A stretch of DNA of 18,812 nt from contig CAYTNN010000077.1 of assembly GCA_964439135.1 (NCBI GenBank), forward strand, positions 1 through 18,812. Reading direction: 5' to 3'. Positions 1-7,063 of this stretch are shown here, piece by piece (positions within the stretch are counted from its first letter, which is position 1; each line of letters begins with the position of its first letter). This DNA is from JAFGPJ01 sp964439135. GTDB lineage: Bacteria > Planctomycetota > Phycisphaerae > Sedimentisphaerales > Anaerobacaceae. The notes under the pieces were generated by a model. The model did no database searches, had not been told where the DNA came from, and worked only from the letters and a program-made list of their open reading frames with translations. Made by a program: the position numbers and the translations under genes.

Positions 1-146
1 CAAAAGAGTTGCAGGGTTTATTTCTTATCAGCCCACCAACTTTTTTGCAGTTGAACCATAAAAAACGGCTATATAGTATCTATTGCGGAAAACGAAAACT
101 GACGATGTAATCCCTGTCTAAGCAGTGTTTAGAGCGAAAAAGCTGG

Positions 147-310
147 ATTCCCGCTTCCGGGCCTGTTGCAAAAGACGAGATTGCTTCGTCGCTGCGCTCC
201 TCGCAATGACATGGAACGCATTTTGAGTGTCATTGCGAGCGATTCGGAGAATCGCGCGGCAATCTCAAACGCCACTTTATGACTTTTTCAACAAGCCCTT
301 CCGCGGGAAT
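147..310. repeat. Dispersed palindrome split by an insertion
   Basis: The arm ATTCCCGC (147-154) and the arm GCGGGAAT (303-310) are perfect inverted complements now separated by about 150 bp. Removing the intervening element and one copy of the flanking hexamer CTTCCG restores the 20-nt palindrome attcccgcttccgcgggaat, with 8-bp arms and a 4-nt loop. From memory, this closely resembles a short palindromic repeat dispersed in many bacterial genomes (GGATTCCCGC...GCGGGAATGAC). That it is dispersed in this genome is inference, because only one copy lies in the window. Confidence 0.6.
160..297. mobile_element. MITE-like palindromic element, 138 bp
   Basis: The ends are imperfect terminal inverted repeats: ggcctgttgcaaaagac (160-176), and the reverse complement of 281-297 reads ggcttgttgaaaaagtc (14 of 17 identical). 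A direct repeat CTTCCG lies on both sides (154-159 and 298-303) and looks like a target-site duplication. Inside is a second pair of inverted blocks, 177-210 and 229-266. Each is bounded by GAGATTGC/GCAATGAC or its complement, so the whole element can fold into a long hairpin. There is no room for a transposase, so it would have to be mobilised in trans. It is non-coding. The core (GCAATGAC ... GTCATTGCGAG) resembles palindromic repeats I know from other environmental bacteria. Confidence 0.6.
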
Positions 311-379
311 GACAAATACTGTTTACGCAACAGGAACTGTAAAAGAGCCGGCGGTTGTTGCTGGAATGCGATTATTTCC

Positions 380-407
380 TTGAATGCAGGGCGTAAAAAT
401 GTATAAT
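380..407 (+). promoter_or_regulatory. Possible promoter for the C10 peptidase gene
   Basis: TTGAAT (380-385), a 16-bp spacer and a perfect TATAAT (402-407) form a sigma70-like promoter pointing at the peptidase gene, with a leader of roughly 140 nt. The -35 matches consensus at 4 of 6 positions. Apart from this and the repeat at 147-310, I see nothing in the 555 bases before the gene. The sequence match is the only support. Confidence 0.4.
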
Positions 408-555
408 ATTAATAGTTTTCCGGTTTTTATGGAAAGCAAAGCAGTGAAAGGGTGCGCTATTCAATATGGTTGAGGTAAAGCATTTCGTACGGCAGCGGTT
501 TGCCTGCGCATCAGGGTCGCCGCCGAAATCGACTATTTCTTGAGAATTAGACCAG

Positions 556-3411
556 ATGAAATTTAACAGCATTGTTTTTACAGCCCTTTTGACGATTTTA
601 CTGCTCTGCAGCGGTTTATCGGCCCGGCAGGCAACGGAATATGAGGCCGAAATGGTCGTTTCAGGCTGGCTCAAGGAAAGTCCTCGGCCGCTCGGCGCGA
701 CTCTCGGCCGGCGGGTCAGGGATATTGAGACCTACACCGATGATTCAGACAGGCCGGCTTATTACATTGTTAATTTGGAGCCGTCGGGGTATGTGATAGT
801 CTCGGCGGACAACCGGATTGAGCCGATTATTGGTTTCGCCGCTGAAGGGACTTACGACCTTTCGTTTGAGAATCCGCTGGTGGCGTTAGTTACCGGCGAC
901 CTTGGCGGGCGTCTCGAAGCGGTGGCGAGGGCATCTTGCCCTCGAATAGAAAACAAGGCCGGGACGGCCTCGCCACATACGTACTATCTCCAGTCGACGG
1001 CCGAAACGCAGGCAGCCGGCAGCCCCCAGGGCAAGTGGCGGCGTTTTGTCGACCTTGCGGAGGATTCCGAAGGCCGATTCGACATGTTGAGCGTGAGAAA
1101 CCTCGGCGATATTCGGGTACTGCCGCTGCTGCAAAGCCAATGGGGCCAGACACAATCCTGCGGCGATAATTTATATAACTATTACACCCCCAGTAATTAT
1201 CCCTGCGGTTGTGTCGCGACGGTCATGGCCCAGATTATGCGTTACTACGAGTATCCGACTGAACCGATCGGCGTGCAGGAGTTTGCGATCCATGTAGGCG
1301 GAGAAAGGAGGCAAAACGCATCCAGCCGTGGCGGTGACGGCCTCGGCGGGCCGTATAACTGGAGCGATATGCCGCTGAGGCCCGATGCCAATTGCGGCAA
1401 CATTACAGAGTCCCAGCGCCAGGCCATCGGGGCCATTTGCTATGATGCCGGCGTCGCTGTCGAGACGTATTATGACTCTGACGGATCGGGTGCTTTGATG
1501 CCCGATGCGAGGGATGCGATGGTTAGCATCTTCCAATATGAAAATGCGGTCCTGGGATATGATTCCGACCGGAATATCCATGAGGTTATGACAGAGATGA
1601 TCAATCCGAATCTCGACGCGAAAGCTCCTGTTATCCTTGCGATTTCACATCCTTTTGATCCGAACACAGGGCATGCTGTCATTTGCGATGGATACGGGTA
1701 TGAGTCTTCGACTATGTATCACCACCTGAATATGGGTTGGTACGGCGTCGATGACGTTTGGTATAATCTACCGAACATTGATGCGGCAAACAGCAAATAC
1801 ACGACTGTTTTCGGATGTATCTACAACATTATGACTTCGGGCACGGGTGAGATTATAAGCGGTCGAGTTATGGATCGTGACGGCAGGCCGATTGCCAACG
1901 CTAAAGTCTCCGCCGAGCCGGGGGGGCGTGAGCCTCTTATGGTATGGACCGATGACAGAGGGATATATGCTCTTGTGAAGCTGAACTCGAATACAAATTA
2001 TACGATATGGCCGACGGCCGATGGATACGTATTCTCAAGCCAGACGGTTCGGACGCTGCATTCTGATAACGAATCTACCATGGTGGGGAACTGCTGGGGC
2101 GTTGATTTTTATGCCGATACCGTGCTGACTTCTCCTTCGCCTGATATTATTTATGTAGATGCTTTTGCTCTTGGTGACCCCGGTCCCGACGATCCGGCCG
2201 TTTCCGATCCTCTTGAGGACGGCTCGGCTATACATCCGTTTGACGCCATACAGGAAGCGATCGACGAGGCTGCATCGGGAGACACGGTGGTTATTTTGCC
2301 GGGGACCTATAGTGGCGACGGCAACCGGGACCTGGATTTCAAAGGCAAGGCGATTACCGTCCGCAGCGAGGATCCGAACAATCCGAACCTTGTAATCATA
2401 AACTGCGAAGGAACCGCCGAGAGTCCCCATCGGGGATTCGAGTTCCATCGGTACGAGACGCCTGAGTCGGTTTTGGCCGGCCTGACCATTACCGGCGGCT
2501 ATCACGAGATGGGAGGCGGTATTTATTGCGGGGACTACGCCAGGCCGACGGTGACCAACTGCACATTCCGCGGGAACTCCGGGTCACTTGGCGGCGGGTT
2601 TTATACCGAGAGCAGCCCCACGCTGACGGACTGCATGTTCAGCAAGAACTCCGCGGACGGCGGCGGCGGGATTTACAACAACGGGGAGCAGCCCGAGTGC
2701 AAGCCGGTCATAAGCGACTGCATGTTCAGCGCCAACACGGCCACCCACAACGGCGGTGCAATGTACAATTTGGGACGATACGCCCAGCCGGTGATAACGT
2801 ATTGTGAGTTTATTCGAAACTCTGTCTCCGAAGGCGGCGGGGGGGCGATACGCAATAACATGTCCGGCAGCCCGGCTCTGACCAATTGCCTCTTCGTCGA
2901 AAACTCGGCGGCGACATTCGGCGGGGCAATACGCAACTCGAACAGCGGAAGTACGATACTGATTAATTGCACGTTCGTCGGAAATTCAGCAGGCAGCGGA
3001 AGCGCCCTGGCCTGCAATCCGGATGACGCCGGTTCGCAATCTCCCAGCGTTTTTCAAGTGGCAAACTGCATCCTCTGGAATGACGGCGACGAAATATTCA
3101 TTGACGACAAGTCTATAGTCAATGTCACTTACAGCAATGTCCGGGGAGGCTCCGATAGAGGCCTCTGGCCGGGTAAAGGTAATATTGATGCCGACCCACA
3201 TTTCGCTGACCCTGATAACGGCGATTATCATTTGACATCCAGGACAGGACGCTGGGACCCGAAGAGCCAAAGCTGGGTTCAGGATAAGGTGACAAGTCCC
3301 TGTATTGACGCTGGCAATACGAGCACTCCGGTATATCTTGAACCATCCCCTAACGGCGGTGTCGTAAATATCGGTGCCTATGGCGGCACAGCCGAGGCGA
3401 GCAAGTCGTAA
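556..3411 (+). CDS. Secreted C10 family (streptopain-like) cysteine peptidase fused to a beta-helix
   Basis: This 951-residue exported protein begins with a signal peptide (about 1-23). Residues ~28-120 resemble the inhibitory C10 propeptide ('YIVNLEPSGYVIVSADNRIEPIIGF'). The peptidase domain spans ~185-430: the catalytic Cys is probably C219 in 'PCGCVATVMAQIM', the catalytic His H373 in 'TGHAVICDGYG', and N392/W395 in 'HLNMGWYG' match the SpeB 'NWGW' region. A carboxypeptidase-regulatory-like domain follows (~435-525, 'ISGRVMDRDGRPIANAKV'). Then comes a right-handed parallel beta-helix (~530-900) with repeated 'GGGIY..', 'TNCTF..N' turns, and a Phycisphaerae-type C-terminus. It likely cleaves protein outside the cell; the helix may bind polysaccharide or surface. 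The SD before this ATG is weak (GAG). A palindromic repeat lies in frame at residues 123-140. Family assignment is firm; target is unknown. Confidence 0.88.
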   Translation: MKFNSIVFTALLTILLLCSGLSARQATEYEAEMVVSGWLKESPRPLGATLGRRVRDIETYTDDSDRPAYYIVNLEPSGYVIVSADNRIEPIIGFAAEGTYDLSFENPLVALVTGDLGGRLEAVARASCPRIENKAGTASPHTYYLQSTAETQAAGSPQGKWRRFVDLAEDSEGRFDMLSVRNLGDIRVLPLLQSQWGQTQSCGDNLYNYYTPSNYPCGCVATVMAQIMRYYEYPTEPIGVQEFAIHVGGERRQNASSRGGDGLGGPYNWSDMPLRPDANCGNITESQRQAIGAICYDAGVAVETYYDSDGSGALMPDARDAMVSIFQYENAVLGYDSDRNIHEVMTEMINPNLDAKAPVILAISHPFDPNTGHAVICDGYGYESSTMYHHLNMGWYGVDDVWYNLPNIDAANSKYTTVFGCIYNIMTSGTGEIISGRVMDRDGRPIANAKVSAEPGGREPLMVWTDDRGIYALVKLNSNTNYTIWPTADGYVFSSQTVRTLHSDNESTMVGNCWGVDFYADTVLTSPSPDIIYVDAFALGDPGPDDPAVSDPLEDGSAIHPFDAIQEAIDEAASGDTVVILPGTYSGDGNRDLDFKGKAITVRSEDPNNPNLVIINCEGTAESPHRGFEFHRYETPESVLAGLTITGGYHEMGGGIYCGDYARPTVTNCTFRGNSGSLGGGFYTESSPTLTDCMFSKNSADGGGGIYNNGEQPECKPVISDCMFSANTATHNGGAMYNLGRYAQPVITYCEFIRNSVSEGGGGAIRNNMSGSPALTNCLFVENSAATFGGAIRNSNSGSTILINCTFVGNSAGSGSALACNPDDAGSQSPSVFQVANCILWNDGDEIFIDDKSIVNVTYSNVRGGSDRGLWPGKGNIDADPHFADPDNGDYHLTSRTGRWDPKSQSWVQDKVTSPCIDAGNTSTPVYLEPSPNGGVVNIGAYGGTAEASKS
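922..976. repeat. 55-bp palindromic repeat embedded in frame in the peptidase gene
   Basis: The termini GTGGCGAGG (922-930) and CCTCGCCAC (968-976) are perfect 9-bp inverted complements. Inside are two perfect small hairpins: GAGGGCA-tct-TGCCCTC (927-943) and AGGCCG-gga-CGGCCT (956-970). The element could thus fold as a three-way junction. It encodes residues 123-140 (VARASCPRIENKAGTASP) plus one base, right in the linker between the propeptide-like and peptidase domains. That peptide is unlike the rest of the protein but resembles strings I have seen scattered through planctomycete proteins. No clear target duplication is visible. Confidence 0.6.
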
Positions 3412-3425
3412 TCAGGATAGGAAAA

Positions 3426-3445
3426 CGGCGAAACGATTATCGCCG
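3426..3445 (-). terminator. Rho-independent terminator of the PQQ-like gene
   Basis: CGGCGA (3426-3431) and TCGCCG (3440-3445) form a perfect 6-bp GC-rich stem with an 8-nt loop. On the minus strand the stem is followed at once by TTTTC (complement of 3421-3425). It lies 10 nt beyond the stop codon of the minus-strand propeller gene, in the 44-bp gap between convergent genes. On the plus strand there is no T-run after the stem, so it probably serves the minus transcript only. Confidence 0.5.
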
Positions 3446-3455
3446 GCACCGGCAT

Positions 3456-4754
3456 CTATTCTTTCGCCGAGAGGTCGGCACAGATAAGTTCTTCGTCGTT
3501 TCTGACAAAGACGTGCCTGTAAGCAAATGCCGGGTGTGACCAGCAGACGCCGCCGCGTTGTCCGAGCTGTCCTTCTGTGGGTTCGATAAGCCTGGTACGG
3601 CTGATTTCGTGATAACCGCGGGGTGATAATTTGCTGATGATTAGTTCGCCTCGCTCGTTGAACATCCAGACCCTGTCTTGGTATTGTATCATGTGGACGT
3701 TGGCCCAGCGTTCTTTGGGGACGACTTCGAGACTCTCCCAGATGCGGTCGCCGGTAAGCAGGTCAAGGCAGCGAAGTTCACCGTAGCTGTCGATGCCGTA
3801 AATGTAATCGCCCTCAAGGATGGGAGTGGATATGCAGCAATGCAGGCTGTCGGTGTTTCTTTCGTTCGAGCCCTTACGCTGCCAGACTTTTTCGACAGCG
3901 AGCCTGTCGGGATTGAGTTTGAGCAGGAGCGAGCCGTCAAAGAAGCTGCTGACGAAAAGGTAGTTGTTGCTGAAGACCGGGCTGGCGATGTTCTGGCTGA
4001 GGCGTTCCGGGGTAAATGAATGCTGCCAGTAGAGTTCTCCGGTTGCCGGGGCAAGGCCGACAACTCTCTCTTCGGTCCAGCAGATAAGTACGCGTTTGCC
4101 CGCCTGGTCGATGACGATAGGTGCCGAGTATGAGACAGGGTCGTTCAGGGCCCGCCATTGTTCCTTTCCGGCGGCTTTGTCGAAGGCGACAATGCTGGCG
4201 TTGTCTTTGCCGCCGATGTGTACGATGACAAGATTGTTTTCGACTATGGGGCAAGATGCAATCCCCCACGTGGGCATTCTGATAGCGTACTCGGCGTCGA
4301 GATCTTTGCTCCAGAGGACGTCTCCCGTCGCGGCGTCGAAGCAATAGAAATGCCCCATCGTGCCGAGCGAATAAGCACGATTCTCGTTGATTGTAACCGA
4401 AGTGCGAGGGCCGTCCCTGTGCTCGATTTTCTCGTATTTACATTCATATTCGTAAGACCAGATTTTGGTGCCGGTCATGGCGTCGAAGCAGTGAACTCGC
4501 TCGGTTTGAGTCGGGGTTGTTACGCGGTCGCTGACGTAGACCCGGCCGCCGGCGACTGTTGGCCCGCTGTAGCCGTTGGCGATTTTGGCTCGCCACCGGA
4601 TATTAAGGCGTGGAGCATCGAATTTCCGGATAATGCCCTTTTCAGGCCAGATGCCGTCCCTGCCGGGACCTCGCCATTGGGGCCAATCCGAGCCCCGGGT
4701 TGGAATTGCCAAAAACAAGCCGAAAACCGTTATAAGTACCAGTTTTTTACTCAT
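3456..4754 (-). CDS. Exported PQQ-like beta-propeller repeat protein
   Basis: This 432-residue protein starts with a signal peptide (about 1-21, hydrophobic LVLITVFGLFLAI). The mature N-terminus, 'SDWPQWRGPGRDGIW', is a hallmark of planctomycete PQQ-like propeller proteins. Repeated blades follow the pattern 'G..YCFDAATGDVLW', 'IVAFDKAAGKEQW', 'VVGLAPATGELYW', 'LRCLDLLTGDRIW', each ending in the W that closes a blade, as in BamB and quinoprotein dehydrogenase folds. I see no dehydrogenase catalytic signature and no haem motif, so an enzymatic role is not supported. A scaffold or binding role in the periplasm is more likely. It stands alone, convergent with the peptidase gene and divergent from the efflux operon. 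The ATG has only a weak SD (GAG, 6 nt upstream). Confidence 0.85.
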   Translation of the reverse strand: MSKKLVLITVFGLFLAIPTRGSDWPQWRGPGRDGIWPEKGIIRKFDAPRLNIRWRAKIANGYSGPTVAGGRVYVSDRVTTPTQTERVHCFDAMTGTKIWSYEYECKYEKIEHRDGPRTSVTINENRAYSLGTMGHFYCFDAATGDVLWSKDLDAEYAIRMPTWGIASCPIVENNLVIVHIGGKDNASIVAFDKAAGKEQWRALNDPVSYSAPIVIDQAGKRVLICWTEERVVGLAPATGELYWQHSFTPERLSQNIASPVFSNNYLFVSSFFDGSLLLKLNPDRLAVEKVWQRKGSNERNTDSLHCCISTPILEGDYIYGIDSYGELRCLDLLTGDRIWESLEVVPKERWANVHMIQYQDRVWMFNERGELIISKLSPRGYHEISRTRLIEPTEGQLGQRGGVCWSHPAFAYRHVFVRNDEELICADLSAKE

Positions 4755-4925
4755 AAGCCACTCGTTGAAAAGGTTAAAAGATCCATCATCCTCAATCAGA
4801 TGGTTTCAGAGCGTCAGAAAATTCGAAGCATGGTCTGAAACTATCGAACACAGCACCAGTTTGAGCGATTGACTCTAACAAACGCAGCGTCAAAAAACAA
4901 TGTTATTTTGCATATTGAATTTAAC

Positions 4926-4948
4926 TGCAAAAAAATCCTTTTTTTGCA
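4926..4948. promoter_or_regulatory. Perfect A/T-rich palindrome in the divergent gap
   Basis: TGCAAAAAAA (4926-4935) and TTTTTTTGCA (4939-4948) are perfect 10-bp complements around a 3-nt centre. It sits in the 404-bp gap (4755-5158) between the propeller gene (-) and the efflux operon (+). It could be an operator or a weak bidirectional terminator. I found no convincing -35/-10 pair for either gene in this gap and nothing else recognisable. Function is inferred from position and symmetry only. Confidence 0.35.
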
Positions 4949-5158
4949 ATAAAATTCGAATAAAGCCCGTCTTAAGCATTGTTATAAGTGAATTTCTGCG
5001 TAAATATTGGGCAGCATATTCCTGAAATAAACTGATTGCTGGCAGTTTTTATCTTGGGAATTTCAATATCATAGGCCTGAATTTAAGCAATAACAACTGT
5101 ACGGCAGGATCAGGTGTTCCTCAAGGCAGATAGGACACTGGTTTATATAGAGGTGCTT

Positions 5159-7063
5159 ATGTGGCAAGAAGTTAGAAACAACTCAGACGGGCTTAGAACA
5201 TGCCATGGTAAGTGTTATTTAATTAAGTTGCTGTTAGTTTCGTTGGTCCTTGTTCCTTTGGGATGTCGATCCCCGGTTGAGCATCGCAGCGAGGCTGATA
5301 AAGTTGCTGCTGAGATTATCACAGCTAAGCAAAAAGAGGCACTTGGAGAAACCGAGCCATTCAGCATTGAAAGACCCAGCGATATTCTTCGCCGTCGCCT
5401 CCTGGAGCAGCAGAATTTAGCTCTTTCCTCCGAGGCTTCACTCGGCACGGACCGGCTCAAGCCTGTCGAACACTGGCCCGATCCGGACTATTTGCAGGCC
5501 AAATCATCCGGCAGTTCGGAAGATTTGCCAATCGAGCCCAACAAGCCTGTCAAATTGTCGCTGGTACAGGCACTCCAGGTGGGCGCCCGCAACAGCCTGG
5601 AATATCAGTCTCGCAAAGAAGATGTCTTTCGGACGGCATTGGCCCTTGATTATACACGTCATACGTTCGAAAATATATTCAATGCCGGTGCGGACAGCAC
5701 ACTTAGCGGCGACTTTGACGCTGATACAACTGTCAATAATTTGAACACGAATGCATCCGGGGGGGTGAGTCGTACCCTTAAGAACGGAATCAACATGAGC
5801 GCGTCGATAGCGATCAATCTTTTCAATCTTTTGACTCAGGGTGGCTCATCGTCCATGGGGCTGAGTGGCGGTACCGATCCTTCGGTTACCATTCCCTTGA
5901 TGAGAGGCTCGGGTGTGCATATTGCCGGCGAGCCTCTGACTCAGGCCGAGAGAGATGTGATTTACTCGCTTTGGGATTTCGAACGCTATAAGAGGACGTT
6001 TTCTGTTAGCGTTGCCCGGGGGTATTTCAACGTGCTGCGTCAGATGGACGGGGTATCCAACGCTGAGGACAACTACCGCAGTTCGGTTGCATCATCTCGC
6101 TGGTCGCGTAGACGGGCCGATGCCGGTCGAATCCGTGAGATCGAAGTTGACCAGGCGATCCAGCGGGAATTGGGGGCTCGTAATAGCTGGATTTCCGCTC
6201 AGGAGCAACTCAAGAGCACTCTCGATTCATTCAAGAATACCATCGGTCTTCCGACTGATGCTCTAATCGAGCTTGATCCGAACGACTTGGTGCAATTGCG
6301 GGGTCGTGCATCTTCGATTCTTGAAGAGATGAGAACAGCGTCCGCGCAGGGGATTTCCGAAACAGCACCACCTGCGGACGCTCCTATAGAGTTAATCCCG
6401 GCCAGTTATGAAGAGGCCGGACCGTTGGAGATTGATGAGTCTTTAGCAGTGAAGCTGGCTTTAGAGAACCGGCTGGATTTGCAGAAGTCCATCGGCTCGG
6501 TCTACGATGCCCAGAGAGATGTTGTGGTTAAAGCTGATGCCCTTCGGGCGGGATTGACTCTGGGCGGGACGGGAAGCATCCAGGACACCGATGAAGACGG
6601 CAACATACGTTTCGACAGGGGCCGATATACGGCCTTGCTATCCCTTGATTTGCCGGTTGAAAGAACATTGCAGCGGAATCAATACCGTAACAGCCTGCTT
6701 AGTCTCGAGCAGGCAACAAGAAGTGTGCAATCGCTTGAAGATCAAATCAAATTGTCCATTCGAAGTGAATTACGGACCCTTCTTGAGTCTCGGGAGAGTC
6801 TTAAGATTCAGGCTCAGTCGGTTGTGGTTGCGGAAAAGCGCGTCCGAAGCAATACAATCTTCCTTGAAGCGGGCAGATCAGAGATACGTGATTTACTGGC
6901 GTCACAGGACTCTCTTCTCGCGGCTCAGAACTCCCTGACTCGGGCCGTCGTAGATTATCGCATCACGGAACTGGAACTGCAGCGTGATCTGGGTTTGCTC
7001 AAAGTAAACGAACAAGGTTTATGGCGTGAATTCTCGCCGGAGGTTATCAGTAATGTCAAATAA
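5159..7063 (+). CDS. TolC-family outer-membrane efflux lipoprotein
   Basis: This is the predicted outer-membrane channel of a tripartite exporter, 634 residues from the chosen ATG. That ATG has AGAGG 5 nt upstream; a GTG 45 nt earlier (5114) is in frame but has no good SD. The hydrophobic stretch 20-34 ends in the lipobox 'LVPLGC' (Cys36), so the mature protein should be lipid-anchored. Two OEP repeats are visible: the first from ~129 ('VKLSLVQALQVGARNS'), the second from ~421 ('LEIDESLAVKLALENRLDL'). Each has long helical, coiled-coil-like segments and predicted beta strands between. At 634 residues it is longer than E. coli TolC (about 490), mainly through a polar N-terminal extension and a mid-protein linker. 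It overlaps the adaptor gene by 11 nt. Substrate unknown. Confidence 0.87.
   Translation: MWQEVRNNSDGLRTCHGKCYLIKLLLVSLVLVPLGCRSPVEHRSEADKVAAEIITAKQKEALGETEPFSIERPSDILRRRLLEQQNLALSSEASLGTDRLKPVEHWPDPDYLQAKSSGSSEDLPIEPNKPVKLSLVQALQVGARNSLEYQSRKEDVFRTALALDYTRHTFENIFNAGADSTLSGDFDADTTVNNLNTNASGGVSRTLKNGINMSASIAINLFNLLTQGGSSSMGLSGGTDPSVTIPLMRGSGVHIAGEPLTQAERDVIYSLWDFERYKRTFSVSVARGYFNVLRQMDGVSNAEDNYRSSVASSRWSRRRADAGRIREIEVDQAIQRELGARNSWISAQEQLKSTLDSFKNTIGLPTDALIELDPNDLVQLRGRASSILEEMRTASAQGISETAPPADAPIELIPASYEEAGPLEIDESLAVKLALENRLDLQKSIGSVYDAQRDVVVKADALRAGLTLGGTGSIQDTDEDGNIRFDRGRYTALLSLDLPVERTLQRNQYRNSLLSLEQATRSVQSLEDQIKLSIRSELRTLLESRESLKIQAQSVVVAEKRVRSNTIFLEAGRSEIRDLLASQDSLLAAQNSLTRAVVDYRITELELQRDLGLLKVNEQGLWREFSPEVISNVK

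Noticed and set aside
43..54. TTTTTTGCAGTT shared (inverted) with 4924-4935
   Set aside because: A 12-base A/T-rich match across nearly 5 kb with no further similarity is plausibly chance.
2035..2505. Minus-strand ORF of 156 codons inside the peptidase gene
   Set aside because: It lies wholly opposite the beta-helix coding region, shows no domain-like composition, and the plus-strand frame has recognisable motifs throughout.
4158..4838. Plus-strand ORF of 226 codons opposite the propeller gene
   Set aside because: It is antisense to clear PQQ-type blade repeats, has no SD, and its composition mirrors the codon pattern of the real gene.
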